Positions 13,030 through 24,457 of a stretch of 64,000 nucleotides of DNA are shown here, in pieces; position 1 is the first letter of the stretch; each line of letters opens with the position of its first letter. A program made the translations under genes and the position numbers. The stretch spans positions 186,001 through 250,000 of the forward strand of contig SKCR01031827.1 in the NCBI GenBank assembly GCA_019454045.1, written 5' to 3'. Below the pieces are notes generated by a model. That model had not been told where the DNA came from, did not search any database, and saw only the letters and a program-made list of their open reading frames with translations. Origin of the DNA: Zanthoxylum bungeanum. Its lineage: Eukaryota > Streptophyta > Magnoliopsida > Sapindales > Rutaceae.

Positions 13030-13325
13030 ACTAAAGTGGGCCTCGCCTTTATAGTGCTATACTCGGCTAGACTGATTCTGAACTAATGTGGGCCTCGCCC
13101 CCAGAGTGCCATACCCGGCAAGACTGATTCTGATAACGATGTGGGATTTGCCCCCAGAGTGCCATACCCTGCAAGACTGATTCTGATAACGACGTGGGCC
13201 TCACCCCCAGAGTGATGTGGGCCTCGCCCCAAACTGATACTGATATGGGCCTCGCCCTTGGGACTCATCCCCAAGACTGAAACTGATATGGGCCTCAACC
13301 CTGGGACTCATCCCCGAAACTAATT
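13030..13325. repeat. Tandem repeat block 2, second part
   Basis: Units alternate 'gtgggcctcgcccccagagt' with 'gccatacccggcaagactga', then return to the 26-33-bp units. The array ends near 13325. Confidence 0.8.
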
Positions 13326-13329
13326 CATT

Positions 13330-15114
13330 TCAGAAACTTACTGTACTGTTACTGCTTCTGATTGGCTTGTCTTTGCCGCTTTTCTTTTTCTTCTTCAAAA
13401 CCTGTGAATACAAAACAAAACAAACACAAAAAGAATGCAAAAAAGCGTTACGTGTATGCCTGCATGCATGAATGAATTTCCTATTCCGTTGGGTTAGGTC
13501 TTCTGCCAGTTCTCCAGGTGATTGCACAGTCTTCTCTCTGCTCTCATGGCTCAATTTCTTGTTTTGTCTCGGATTCACGAGGTGGTAAACTGGTCGCTCC
13601 CAATCTTGATTTAGCTTTATGTTCTCCGCTGTTTGCACTTTTTCAAGATGAACCACATGGTGGGGCCTTCCATATCATCATACTATATCACATGCTACGA
13701 AATAGTCACAATAGTTATACATATTATCGTCCTCAAGGATTGCTCAGTAATGAAACCAGAGAACATTCAAAACACTCAATACAACTCAAATCTGAGTTTT
13801 TGAATAAATGATCTATGCCAGACTCAAATTGTGTGTGTGCAAAGGTTCTTTCACAGTTTGATCCTGAAGTAAGCCAACTCAATGATTTCGTTTCAAAAAT
13901 CGGGATCGATGGGCCAAACCAACCTAGATGTCTCAATTATATTCTGCAATTGCTTTTTCGTACTCAATGTGGTATGATTTCATTTTTCTTTTGTCCCTCT
14001 TTTTTTTTCATTTTTTTTTCAACACACCTACCCTTTAAGGTAGCATTTCTCCTCATGGTGGTCCTAATAGTCGCCCATGGGTAGCTTCACGCTTATCGGT
14101 TATAGGCGGTTTATTTCTTTTCTTTAGAGACTTTTTCTTTTATTTTCAACCATACCACACATCATAACACAAGCAAGTCAGGATAGACATCTAAGTAAAC
14201 GGTCATTCACCGACCTACAATCTTTTTCAACTAGTCATCTTGCCAACTACTCATTTTTTCACCGCTAAGAACCTACAATTAAGTGCTTACGAGTCTAACA
14301 TAGATCAATTACTCAAAGCATCATATAAAAGCACATCAAGAGTTTATCGTTTATAAGATTTCACCCTAAAACAAATAATTTCATCATCGGACTTACGTCT
14401 AACTATTAAGGACTAAACTATCCCTTTTTTTTTTCTTTTTCTTTTTTTTTTCTTTTTTTTTTTTTTCTTTTTCTTTTTTTTCTTCTTCTTCTTTTTTTTT
14501 TCTTTCTTTTTTTTCCTTTTTCTTTTCTCTATTTTTTTTCTTTTTTTTCTTTTTTTTTGAAGGCCCCCCCAATGGTCTTTCTATCCTTGCCGTAAGGTTC
14601 TCTGTTCCTAGGTTTCCTTTTCCACGATATCCATGTTTGCTAAACTCTTCTTTGACAAGTCTTCTTTTTCCTAACCCAACGGATATCTATGATGGCTTTT
14701 AAGACGCGGGGGTTAACATGATGCATGTATGCATGAGATGCATGAGATGCGTGCGATGCATGTAATATATAAGCTCATAATAATTTTACACTAGTTGGCC
14801 CATCAGCATTTTAGAAACTTTTGGCCCGATTGCCATAAAGCATAGACTCGTCCCAGATTAAATGGCCCAACAAGCCCATACCTCATGACAACAAGTCCAA
14901 CTGAATCCAAATGACAACGGTCCAAAACATCAACATAAAAAAATAGTAATTTCTACTAGTTCTACGACTAAGGTTCACATGTAGGTTTACGGGAGTGCGG
15001 ACAAAGGCTCTCACTGACAATGCCTTTAACTAAACCCCTTAACCCATTATAGACATGGTTAATTAAAGCACAAATCCAAACATAACGAGACATTTTTTCG
15101 GGGCCGATTCTCTA
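13330..15114 (-). other. Non-coding interior of the Tat-like element
   Basis: In element sense this is the leader after the primer site followed by unassigned DNA. It contains a pyrimidine-rich run on the plus strand at about 14421-14558 (homopurine on the element sense strand) and a tgcatgagatgcatgag-type microsatellite at about 14722-14765. An open frame of 108 codons on the minus strand at 13330-13656 has no motif I recognise. I see no gag or pol residue. Confidence 0.6.
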
Positions 15115-15132
15115 TCCCCAGTGGAGTCGCCA
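15115..15132 (-). promoter_or_regulatory. Primer-binding site of the Tat-like element
   Basis: Minus strand TGGCGACTCCACTGGGGA, three bases from the 5' LTR end at 15136. The family assignment from memory (Tat/Ogre, tRNA-Arg) should be checked against a plant tRNA set. Confidence 0.75.
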
Positions 15133-15135
15133 GAC

Positions 15136-17600
15136 TGTAGGACACAGAACTTGACGACGCTGTTCTAGGCTCGCGGCCTAGTTGGGAGTACGGAATAGCT
15201 CACGGGGAACTAAACCGGAGAAATAACATGGAGTCGCCACCCGGTGTGAACCGGGACAAAGATTTAAGGCCGCACTCACCCCTCGCAAGGGAAGACCTCA
15301 AACCTGTTGGGTTCGGAATGATCCCTTACTTATGCCAATTGTAATGATGTGATTTGTGTAATATCTTAACCGAATCTACGCAACATGCTAAAGAACAACT
15401 TATATCTAGTTCATGCTCATAAAGATAAATCATATGTCTAAGTTTGCATGCTTGGAAAGTAAGTCATCATAACACACGACAACACACGACAATCTCATGA
15501 ACATATTTAATTATATAATGCGAAATGCAAACAACAACATAAACTTAATGCAAATTCCAAATGCAAAACGAATAACTAATCATGCTTAAAAATAAACAAC
15601 TAACTAAGCTAAATCATGCTTTAATAACAAATAAATAACCTATGAACTACAACATGCTCACACACAAGTTTGGATGAGATGAAATACGTGTCTCTTAAGT
15701 GGTACGTGGCGTTCTATCCCGAGTACAAACCGCACTACCGTCCATTCGGATTTGGCTACGGAATTTACGTCCGGGTTTCCATCCTATATACCACAAAAGG
15801 GAACACATATTCTGCTCATCCAACAATCACATCATGTCTTAAACGACTCTCATGCGATAATATTTAAAATAAATAAAATAAACGAAAGATAATAAATAAA
15901 AGGGTGCCCTCAGGTCTAACCTCTTTTTTCGTCTCACGAAAGGGCGTTACACGGCCGTTGGAAGGGTGGATGATCCGCAACTCTTCTGGTTCACTAACTC
16001 AACATCTTTCCTCGCTGTTTCGCTGTTCGGGCTGCTATTTTCACTCCGTTTCATTGTTGTTTTGCTGCTATTTTTAGGCCACTGTTTTGCGGTAATTTAC
16101 GGACTATTTGTGTGTGTTTTGGGCTGCTGTTTTGATGATTTTTTAGAAAGGTTTTGTGCAGTTTTTTTGTGTGCAGTTTTGGGGTGTTTTCTGGGCTGTT
16201 TTAAGGGTCAGATTGGCGTGAATCACTGGCAGTGGGGGAACGTTATTCTCGGCCGTAAAGGGCTATTTTAAGGCAGTTTTTTGGACAGGATTTGCGGAGG
16301 TTATAAGGGGTGAATGGTTGTCAGCTTAGGCATGAGATGGAGGCAATTAGTGTGAGGGTAAGCAGGCTTTTGTGCGTTTTGTTTAATGTGGCTAGTAGGC
16401 TGTTAGTGGAAGGGCATGTGGAATGTGACGTGAGGGGTAGGTGTTGCTTGAAGGTAAGGCGAGTGTGTGCAGGGAAATATGTGTTAATTGCTTATGTAAA
16501 GGGGTGATGAGAGGGCTGCAATGTGTGGCGTGATGGGAGCAAGCGTGAGGGCTATGAGCTGGCCGCAAATGGGACGTGTTTGTGGGGGCATGTGGCGTTA
16601 AAGGGGCAGATGTGTGATGGTTTGAAGCTAATTGAGTAGGCAGTAACGGGTTGGCTGAAGTTGTGGTCTACGCGTGAAGAAGGCAGGCATGAGTGCGAGA
16701 GCAAGAAGCAAAATCTTAGGGTTTAATTGTTTTTTTTTGTCAAAATCTGAGATAGGGTAGTCCACGGCTAGGGTTTATGTGTGTGTTTTTTGTCAGGGCA
16801 GGACGTGAGCGTGAAGCTTGTGGCAGTGTGTGCGTGGCTCACTGTGTGGTTTGGAGGCTTGTGAGGGAGACAGGTTGGCGAATGGAGGGTGCAGGTGTGA
16901 GGGGGGCATTCGTACGTGAAGGAATTGATGGCTGCCTGAGGTTACTGGATGCGTGGAGGTGTTTAGAGATTAGGTTTTACTTTTGTGTTTTGTGCTGGGG
17001 AGAGAGAGAACATGTGATGAGGGTGTATTTTAGGGTTTCTTATTTTTTTTGTCACTGCCGAGAGAGAGGAGGAGGGTTGCAAAGGTTGGGATTGTGTTAT
17101 TTTTATATTGATTCATTTGGGTTTACATGGCTTTTAAAAAGGTAAGAAATCATGTAATTTAATTTGTGTTTAATTTTGATTATTTAAGGCAAGAAATTAT
17201 TATATTTTGGTGGTGATTTAATTAAAATTAGGAAGTGATTTATTTTAATTTTGGAATTTAATTTAATATGATTTTAAATTCAATTTAATTAATTTAATTG
17301 GTTTTAATTGGATTTAATTTGTGAATTTAATTTAATTAAGATTTCAATTTAATTGGTTTCAATTTAATTTGTGACATGTTTTTTTAAATGTTTTAATTAT
17401 TTTAGTTTGGGCTTGGTGTGTTTAAAAACAGAGGTCCAACAAGCGAACCCGAAGCGAAACAAGCGAGTTAAATCTGACAAAATGCTAATTTCCAACTTTA
17501 CCCTTCCAACGTCCGTTTCCCGCGGCTTTCACAACTAAAGAGGTAATGTCTCCATACGAGACTCATCATCGGGCTGATATGCAAAAATACAATGCCTACA
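15136..17600 (-). repeat. 5' LTR of the Tat-like element
   Basis: Partner of 8541-10990. On the minus strand a TATA-like box lies at about 17098-17110, followed by a pyrimidine-rich stretch, consistent with a promoter driving leftward transcription through the tandem repeats. Confidence 0.9.
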
Positions 17601-17605
17601 CATAT

Positions 17606-18417
17606 GATACAGTCTCTCGCCTCACTGTATCCTACCGTTTGACCTAGGGTATGGAAATGTTTACCCATATAGTCAAAGGTATGATGTTGATAGTGTCATG
17701 AATCGTACTAACCCAAGAATCTCACATGATTCTTCCGCTGCGGCCACAGTCTCAAGCACTGATCACACATATCATCCCGCGAACTGTAATACCTACTATT
17801 ATAAGAAAATAATATCCGAGAGAGTGGCGATTCTCTGTTGTATCTTTACAAACTTCATGTGTTTCAACAAATGACCCAATCATACCCTTATGACCGGATC
17901 TTTTGAACCGGGGAAGGAGAATGTCAAAGTTATTTGATCCACACATAAGATTGTAAAGACCTCAAGTCTAAGGACTAGTCATACAATCGATACATTAAAG
18001 TTCTCACAGACACATGAGATAAACACTCCATGTGAAAACTTTCGGCGGTCAATTCAGTGGACACGAGCAACTCATACATCCATGTGATACACCAAGCGGA
18101 TGGATCTCCGCTAGTAGCCTATTAGATCGACTACCCCACTTAAGGGCGGATCATATCATCATGCTAGTCTCTCCGCTTTGTGAACACCAATATTATTCAC
18201 AAAACTATGACTAGGAACGTTTGAGAGTAATGATTCTCATAAGGCATGGAAGCCATCATCTTATTACTCCAAGGGCTTTATTACAGTGTTTAATGATTCA
18301 TATAAGTTATGTAAGACACGTATAATAAAGATTTCCATTTTATTAATTAATGAAAATATTACAAATACATGTACATATAGCCCATCCACAAGTTGGGTTT
18401 AGAGCATATCTCTAACA
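17606..18417 (-). repeat. 5' LTR of the 2201-18417 copia element, second segment
   Basis: Collinear with 3330-4141 and ends in the canonical ctaaca. It resumes immediately after the second copy of the catat TSD. Confidence 0.9.
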
Positions 18418-19673
18418 GTCAAGTCATTTCTACAATTGTCAACATCCGATGTTACATACCAAGTAATAAAATAATTTTATTACTCAGAATCGTAGAAAAT
18501 ATATTCTATCAAATATAATATAGTAAAATATTAAATATAATAAATGATAAACTTCTACTTGCACCTACAAGGCTCAAGTACTCTCAATTATATAATAATT
18601 ATACAAAAGAAAGATTCAAATCTCAAACTTTTCAAGATTCAAAATTTTTATTTATACATATCATATACGTAACTATAGAAACTAATGGAACCTTAATTAA
18701 GAGGATGAATTAGTGTTACTGAAGCATATCCCCAAGAGTATTGAAATTAATTCGGTAACATTCAATATCAAACGAATCAAATCATCTAAGACTTGATTAC
18801 TCCCACTAACCAATTCCATCATGATGGAATCATAGAAGAATCATATTGAGTAAGAATCATATTCATTGAATAATCGTAGAACTAATTACCATAAATTCAT
18901 ATATTTGATCGTATCAAACATCTTTGAACAATTCAATGACTCACGATGAATTTTAAAGATAGATTTTCAAAACTTCAAATAGAATATATTTGAACCAGTC
19001 AAAATATACTATTCGTGTTTCATCAGAAACATGTAACTAAGTCATGACAACTCATTGACTAAGTTACGAAGTAAAGAAAACTACCTTAAGCGATTTACAA
19101 CCCATTAAACTACATACATCTAATGTATCAGTTTCATAAATCTTGTGGTTCAATGAAAATCATTGGTTAAATGAGATTTCATCACATTCTCAAATACAAT
19201 ATTCATTAAATAGATAAGGATATGTGGTGTGATCTCGTATTAGACCATCATTTACCATATGAAATAAGTATATAATACTTAAGTGATAAAATCTCATAAA
19301 GCAATGTTCAAAGTTATTTATTTAACTGAATATATTTCTTAATGTTTATCACTTCAATAATGACACTACTAGTCGTATTAAAATATGTAACAGCTGTTTA
19401 TAAAGAACAAGTAACTACCAATAGTTGCAAACTCTAATATCAAATATCAAAATAATCATTAAATAATATTTTAAATAACTAGATGGGAGATCTGATATCC
19501 AATATATATAATTATTGTGTTGTGAGAATCGATATTTTCTATACACAACTATACTCATCTCCTTTCTTTAGCTTTATAATTTCCCTTCAACTATTCACAA
19601 TAATTGTAAATAATTAATTAGCAAACAGTGTCGAACACGTGACATGTAAAGGTCACTAAAGCCAAGAAACGTC
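18418..19673. repeat. AT-rich degenerate repeat DNA, oldest layer, part 2
   Basis: No open frame or motif seen. The junction with 54301 (after removal of 19674-54300) is marked by the TSD acgtc at 19669-19673 and 54301-54305. Confidence 0.5.
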
Positions 19674-21616
19674 TGTTGGGTTTTCTAGGTCAAACCAAGA
19701 TCAAATTAAGCTATGAAAAGTGCGAATACATCAAAGTAAAGTTTCGGAAAACTCACTTTGATCGGCTTTTGGATGCGATGAACACAAAAATTCAGCTCCA
19801 AGCTTTTCCTCCTTGTGTGTTTCGGTCAAGTTTTTTGAATGGATTCCATGCTCATGAATGGGTTTCCCTATCACCTTTGTAAGACTCCTTTGGTGGGGTA
19901 GCACTTGGAAAAATTTGCCACAAATCTTCCACTTTGATTCTTGTAACTCTCGGCCAATGAGAGAAAATTAGAGAAAAAATGGCTCAAAGCCGAGAGTTGG
20001 AGGGAGAGAGAGAGAGAGGTTGTGTTGGTTGTGTTGATTTCAAAAATCAATTAAATGATATACCAAATTTTGGTATATGTCATTCAATTTACCAAAACCA
20101 AATTTTTGGTATTAGTCATTCCAAATGACAAAGAGTGTATCAAAATCAACCACCAACTTCCATCACCATTAAGTAATAAAGTTGACTAGTTGATATGACT
20201 TGTGGACCCCACTTGATTCAAAATCCGAGTGGGTCCGCAAACACTCCCGGGCTCGGGTTCGCTAATTCTGAATTAACGAATTTTCCGTTGCAACGTAATT
20301 AAATCAAATTTAATTAAATAATTATGCCTAGCAAAATTACTATTCACATCGCTAGCGAATTAATTCTAAATTAACTCGTTCGCCCGAATCAAAATCTAAT
20401 TTTAATTCTGCGTCGAAATCCAATTTTGTTTAATATATCGAATATATTATTTTATCGATTAATTCCAAATTAATCGTTCTCTCTCTTTAAATAGTATTTT
20501 ATCCCAGATAAAATATCTCTGTAATTAATCCTAGATTAATTTTCTCTCTCTAATAATTAATCCTAGATTAATTATATCTAAGTCATACGTCATCGGTGAA
20601 ACTTCAGGAAGCGACCCATGAGATCCCCGGATATGTTGGCAGTAAATCCGATCGTCGGACTATCCGAACACGTACGTACCTCGTACTACATTTTTACCGA
20701 TTTACAAGGCATGGTTGGCTTCTAGCAAAGCACCGTGCCTACCTAATTCTCCAGAAATATTCTTAAATGAATATATAATCTATATCAGGCGTAGTATACG
20801 TGGTATTGCGTATTGCGATCCAGTATCAGATGTCACGTGCTAGGCCTGGGGCTGGAATTGTGTCTGCCTCGTACGAAGCACATGTCGGATCTCTGGTAAC
20901 TAGTCTCTATAATCGGATAATCATGACCTAGTCATATTATCCCGATGACTGCAGTACTAAAGAGTACTAGTTCCGTATCCTACGTGACCATCATCTCCAT
21001 ATGACTGGAGTGATATTTCCATCTTGACATCACACCCAATACACTATGATTCTCAACATACCCATAAGAGGCATACACAGAACCTGTTAAAGCCCTGGAC
21101 GACCAAAACCAAAGTATATTGATTGTCGCAAGTATTATCGATGCAAGTCTCAGGTTAAGACCAAATACACCTACCCTGATTCGGACTTCCATAGACAAAT
21201 AGTCATACTACCAATGGAATTCCGAGGGGTCTATCCAGAGCGAAGCTGTTCCCGTACCATTGGTAAACACAACCTCCTATTACACTTGCATGAGTATCCA
21301 ATACCTAAATATATGAGAACTATGTCGTTATGCTCCCATAACACGCATAAGTACAATACTAGTCTATTCCGCATTATCGATGTCCAATCTCGATAATACT
21401 ACGACTAAGGATGTTTTAATGATTAAACCTTCATGGATTGATAATGTCTCATATCTTATCAATCTGGAACTAATCATACGGACTTTTATTATTTATATAT
21501 CCCGGTAATCCAATTACAAATGATAAAAGAGCAATTTCTTTTGTCACATAGTTAATTTGTACAACAACACCATGTTCTGTACAAATAGTGATGCTATGGG
21601 TCATAATTGTCCAACA
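19674..21616 (-). repeat. 3' LTR of the 19674-54300 copia element
   Basis: 1,943 bp from tgttgggttt to gtccaaca. It is the reverse complement of the LTR family at 43810-45810 and 51706-53710. It carries the palindrome array (about 20270-20575). The polypurine tract (minus aagtgggagat, 21617-21627) adjoins it. Confidence 0.9.
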
Positions 21617-21639
21617 ATCTCCCACTTGGCCTATAGCCA

Positions 21640-22450
21640 ATCACTCAAGTGTCATACACTTAAACTATGTACGGTTCGCTCAAACTTCTGCTGAGAAACT
21701 GCTTTCGTCAGTGGATTTGCAAAGTCATCATCTGATGCGCTTTATTCGATCATCACATCGCCACGATGTATGATCCGAACGAATCAGATGAATAGTTGAA
21801 GTATATACTTGGATCGTTGATGAGACCATTAATTCTTTAGCCTGTGATGTAGCCTAGCTCAGCTGCTAACTGAACTACTCCTAATCCAATTAGGATTATT
21901 TAGATCCAAAGTGCTTCTATTGCTGCCTCAGTTGCAGCAATATTCTGCTTTTGTTGTTTATTCGGTAATAGTATCTTGCTAGGAAGATTTCCAGCTCACT
22001 GTTCCGTTATTCAAACTATATAGTACCTTTAATACGACTTATAGTCGTTTTTATCGGTTTGGAAACTTGCAACGGTGAACCCAGTCACTTCAAGTTCTCC
22101 TTCTCCATAGCTTAATAAAGCATCCTTAGATCATCTAAGATACTTAAGGATGTTCTTAACATCAATCCAGTGACTATCACTTGGATTGGCCTAATTATGA
22201 CTACATATGCTCAAAGCATATGAGACACCAGGTCGCGTATATTTATTTCAATGTACGAGTTCTCGGAGAGTGCCAATAACCTTTAGATCTATCCCAGTAG
22301 ATCTTTATTCCTAGAATAAATGTTGTCTCTCACAAGTAGTCTACGGAGAATTTTCATGAAAACCAAGGTTTCACCGATTGTATTATGAGAATATCATTTC
22401 CAATAAATGATATATCATCATTATATAGGACAGTCATTGTCAGTGCGCTC
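21640..22450 (-). pseudogene. Reverse transcriptase C-terminus and RNase H remnant
   Basis: The minus strand corresponds to 50940-51690 of the sibling element. It keeps traces of the RNase H end and of the TRPGVSYALS region, with many stops. It is cut off from its N-terminal part by the element inserted at 22456. Confidence 0.75.
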
Positions 22451-22455
22451 CCACT

Positions 22456-24443
22456 TGTTAGACAATTATGAGCCATAGCGTCACTGTTTGTAAAAGACAT
22501 TATGTTTTTGTACAAAATTAACTATGTAGTAATGAAATTGCCTTTTACAGTTTTGTAATTTATTTACTTTGATATATAAATGGTAAAAGTCCTTATGATT
22601 AGTTCCGAATTGAGATGATATGAGACAGTATCAATCCATAAAGGTTTAATCATTAAATATCCCTAGTCGTAGTATTATCGAGACTAGACATCGATAATGT
22701 GGAATAGACTAGTATTGCACTTGTGCGCGTTGTGAGGGCATAATTGCATAGTTCTCATATGTTTAAGTATTGGATACTTATGCAAGTGCGATAGGAGGTT
22801 GTGTTTTACCGATGGTACGGAAAATAGCTTCGCTCTGGATAGACCCCGCAGAATCTCATTGGTAGTATATATATGTGTCTATGGGAGTCTGCTTCAGGGT
22901 AGGTGTATTTGGTCTTAACCTGAGACTTGCATCGCTAGTACTTGCGACAATCAGTAAACTTTTGTTTTGGTCATCCAGGGCTTTAACAGGTTCTGTGTAC
23001 GCCTCTATTGGGTTTATTGAGAATCGTAGTGTATTGGATGTGATGTCAAGACGAAAGTATCACTTCAGACATATGGAGATGATGATCACGCAGGGATTCA
23101 GAACTAGTTCTCTATTGTGTTGCAACCCTCGGGATAATATGACAAGGTCATGGTTATCCGATTCAAAGAGACTAGTTGCTTGATATCCGATATGTGCTTC
23201 GTACGGGGCAGACATTGTTCCAGCCCCAGGCCTTGCACGTGACATCCGATACTGGATCGCTATACGCAATACTACTTATACTACGCCTGCCATAGATTAT
23301 ATATTCCAGTAAGAATATTTCTGGAGAATTGGGTAGGCACGGTGCTTTGCTAGAAGCCAACCATGTCTTGTAAATCGGTAAGCACGTGGTATGAGGTACT
23401 CACTTTATCGGATAGTCCGATAACCGGATTTACTACCAACATATCTAGAGGTCTCTTGGGTCGCTTCCCAAAGATTCACCGATGACAGTTGACTCGATTA
23501 GAATTAATCTGGGATTAATTAAGAGAGAGAAAATTAATCTGGGATTATTTGAAGCATTATTTAATCTGGGATTAAATGTGTTCGAAAGGGAGAGAGCATG
23601 ATTAATTTGGAATTAATCGGTAAAATAAATTTAATAGTTAAATTGGATTTTTCTATTTAATTTATTCGTATGGGCTAAAATTAATATATCGGATATATTA
23701 ATATGAATTGGATTTCATTACGAAATTAAAGTCGGACTTTAATACGAACGAACGAATTAATTTAGAATTAATTCGTAAACGACGTTCGTAATATATTTGC
23801 GAGGCATCGTTATTTAATTAAATTAGATTTAATTATTTAGCGATGAAAGTTCGTTTAATCGGATTAAACAGATCCGAGCCGCGGTAAATGTTCGTAGAGA
23901 CATTTGAATTTTGAAGTCAAATGTGGGGCCCATTTCACATGTGGTAGTTGGGAGGGTAGTTGGCATTTATGCCAAACCATTTACTTTCCACCCACCTTGG
24001 AATGGTTTTGGTGAAACCATTTACCCAACCACCTTGTTTAGGTGAAAAGGGTAAATTGGTTTTTACCAAAAGGCATCTCTCTCTCTCATTTGGTAACACA
24101 TCTCACAAAACACAAACCCTAGCACACATAGCCATGGGCGTGAGCTTCTCCATCTCCTCTCTTTGATTTTGTGGTAAAATCAAGTTAGCTAGCACTTCAA
24201 GGAATCAAAAAAGGTGATAGGGAAACAACTCAAAGCTTGGAATCAACACAAAGGTTGGATCTTGGAGATCTTCATTCACAATTCAAAGCTTGGAATCAAC
24301 AAATGAAGCATCTTGGAGATCTTCTTCTCAAAAATTTTAAAAGCTCAAATCCATTCAATGTAAGTAATTCAGCAACCTATAATGAATTTATGAACACCTT
24401 TTCTTACTTATTAGATCCTTGGCATGTTCTAGGAACACTAACA
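22456..24443 (+). repeat. 5' LTR (tgttagacaa ... aacactaaca)
   Basis: 1,988 bp. By hand, roughly a dozen differences from the 3' LTR in the first ~210 bases, so the insertion is not recent. It holds the full palindrome array (23502-23869), a ctctctctc stretch near 24076 and a cgtgagcttctcc motif typical of the R-U5 part. Confidence 0.92.
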
Positions 24444-24444
24444 A

Positions 24445-24457
24445 TGGTATCAAGAGC
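24445..24457 (+). promoter_or_regulatory. Primer-binding site with one inserted base
   Basis: TGGTATCAAGAGC, one base after the LTR end. The usual site is TGGTATCAGAGC; the extra a would weaken pairing to initiator Met-tRNA. Confidence 0.8.

Larger units (their letters stand above)
8541..17600 (-). mobile_element. Non-autonomous Tat-like Ty3/gypsy derivative (LARD)
   Basis: Two long LTRs (2,450 and 2,465 bp) start tgtaggacac and end gcctaca on the plus strand, flanked by a perfect TSD catat (8536-8540, 17601-17605). The primer site at 15115-15132 (minus TGGCGACTCCACTGGGGA) resembles sites I recall for the Tat/Ogre branch of gypsy, where an Arg tRNA has been proposed as primer. A purine-rich tract with ggggg precedes the 3' LTR. 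The 4.1-kb interior has no recognisable gag, protease, reverse transcriptase or integrase. Instead it has an untranslated leader, a long homopurine stretch and over 2 kb of tandem repeats. It would depend on proteins of a relative. Confidence 0.9.
2201..18417 (-). mobile_element. Ty1/copia LTR retrotransposon, internally deleted, split by a nested element
   Basis: Two ~1.94-kb LTRs bracket only ~3.3 kb of internal DNA. In minus sense the order is 5' LTR (7411-8540 joined to 17606-18417), primer site (7398-7409), gag, protease, integrase core, polypurine tract (4142-4151), 3' LTR (2201-4141). Reverse transcriptase and RNase H are missing: the integrase frame ends in unrelated residues about 75 bp before the polypurine tract, so one deletion of more than 2 kb removed the rest. 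Flanks are ttcaa (2196-2200) and gtcaa (18418-18422), a TSD with one mismatch. The 5' LTR is interrupted by the gypsy-type element at 8541-17600. The copy cannot move by itself. Confidence 0.9.

Noticed and set aside
11310..13325. Possible CRISPR-like array
   Set aside because: Units are contiguous with no unique spacers, and the context is a plant retrotransposon.
16777..17145. 122-codon frame on the plus strand
   Set aside because: It is LTR sequence antisense to the element promoter and is disrupted in the partner LTR at 10180-10550.
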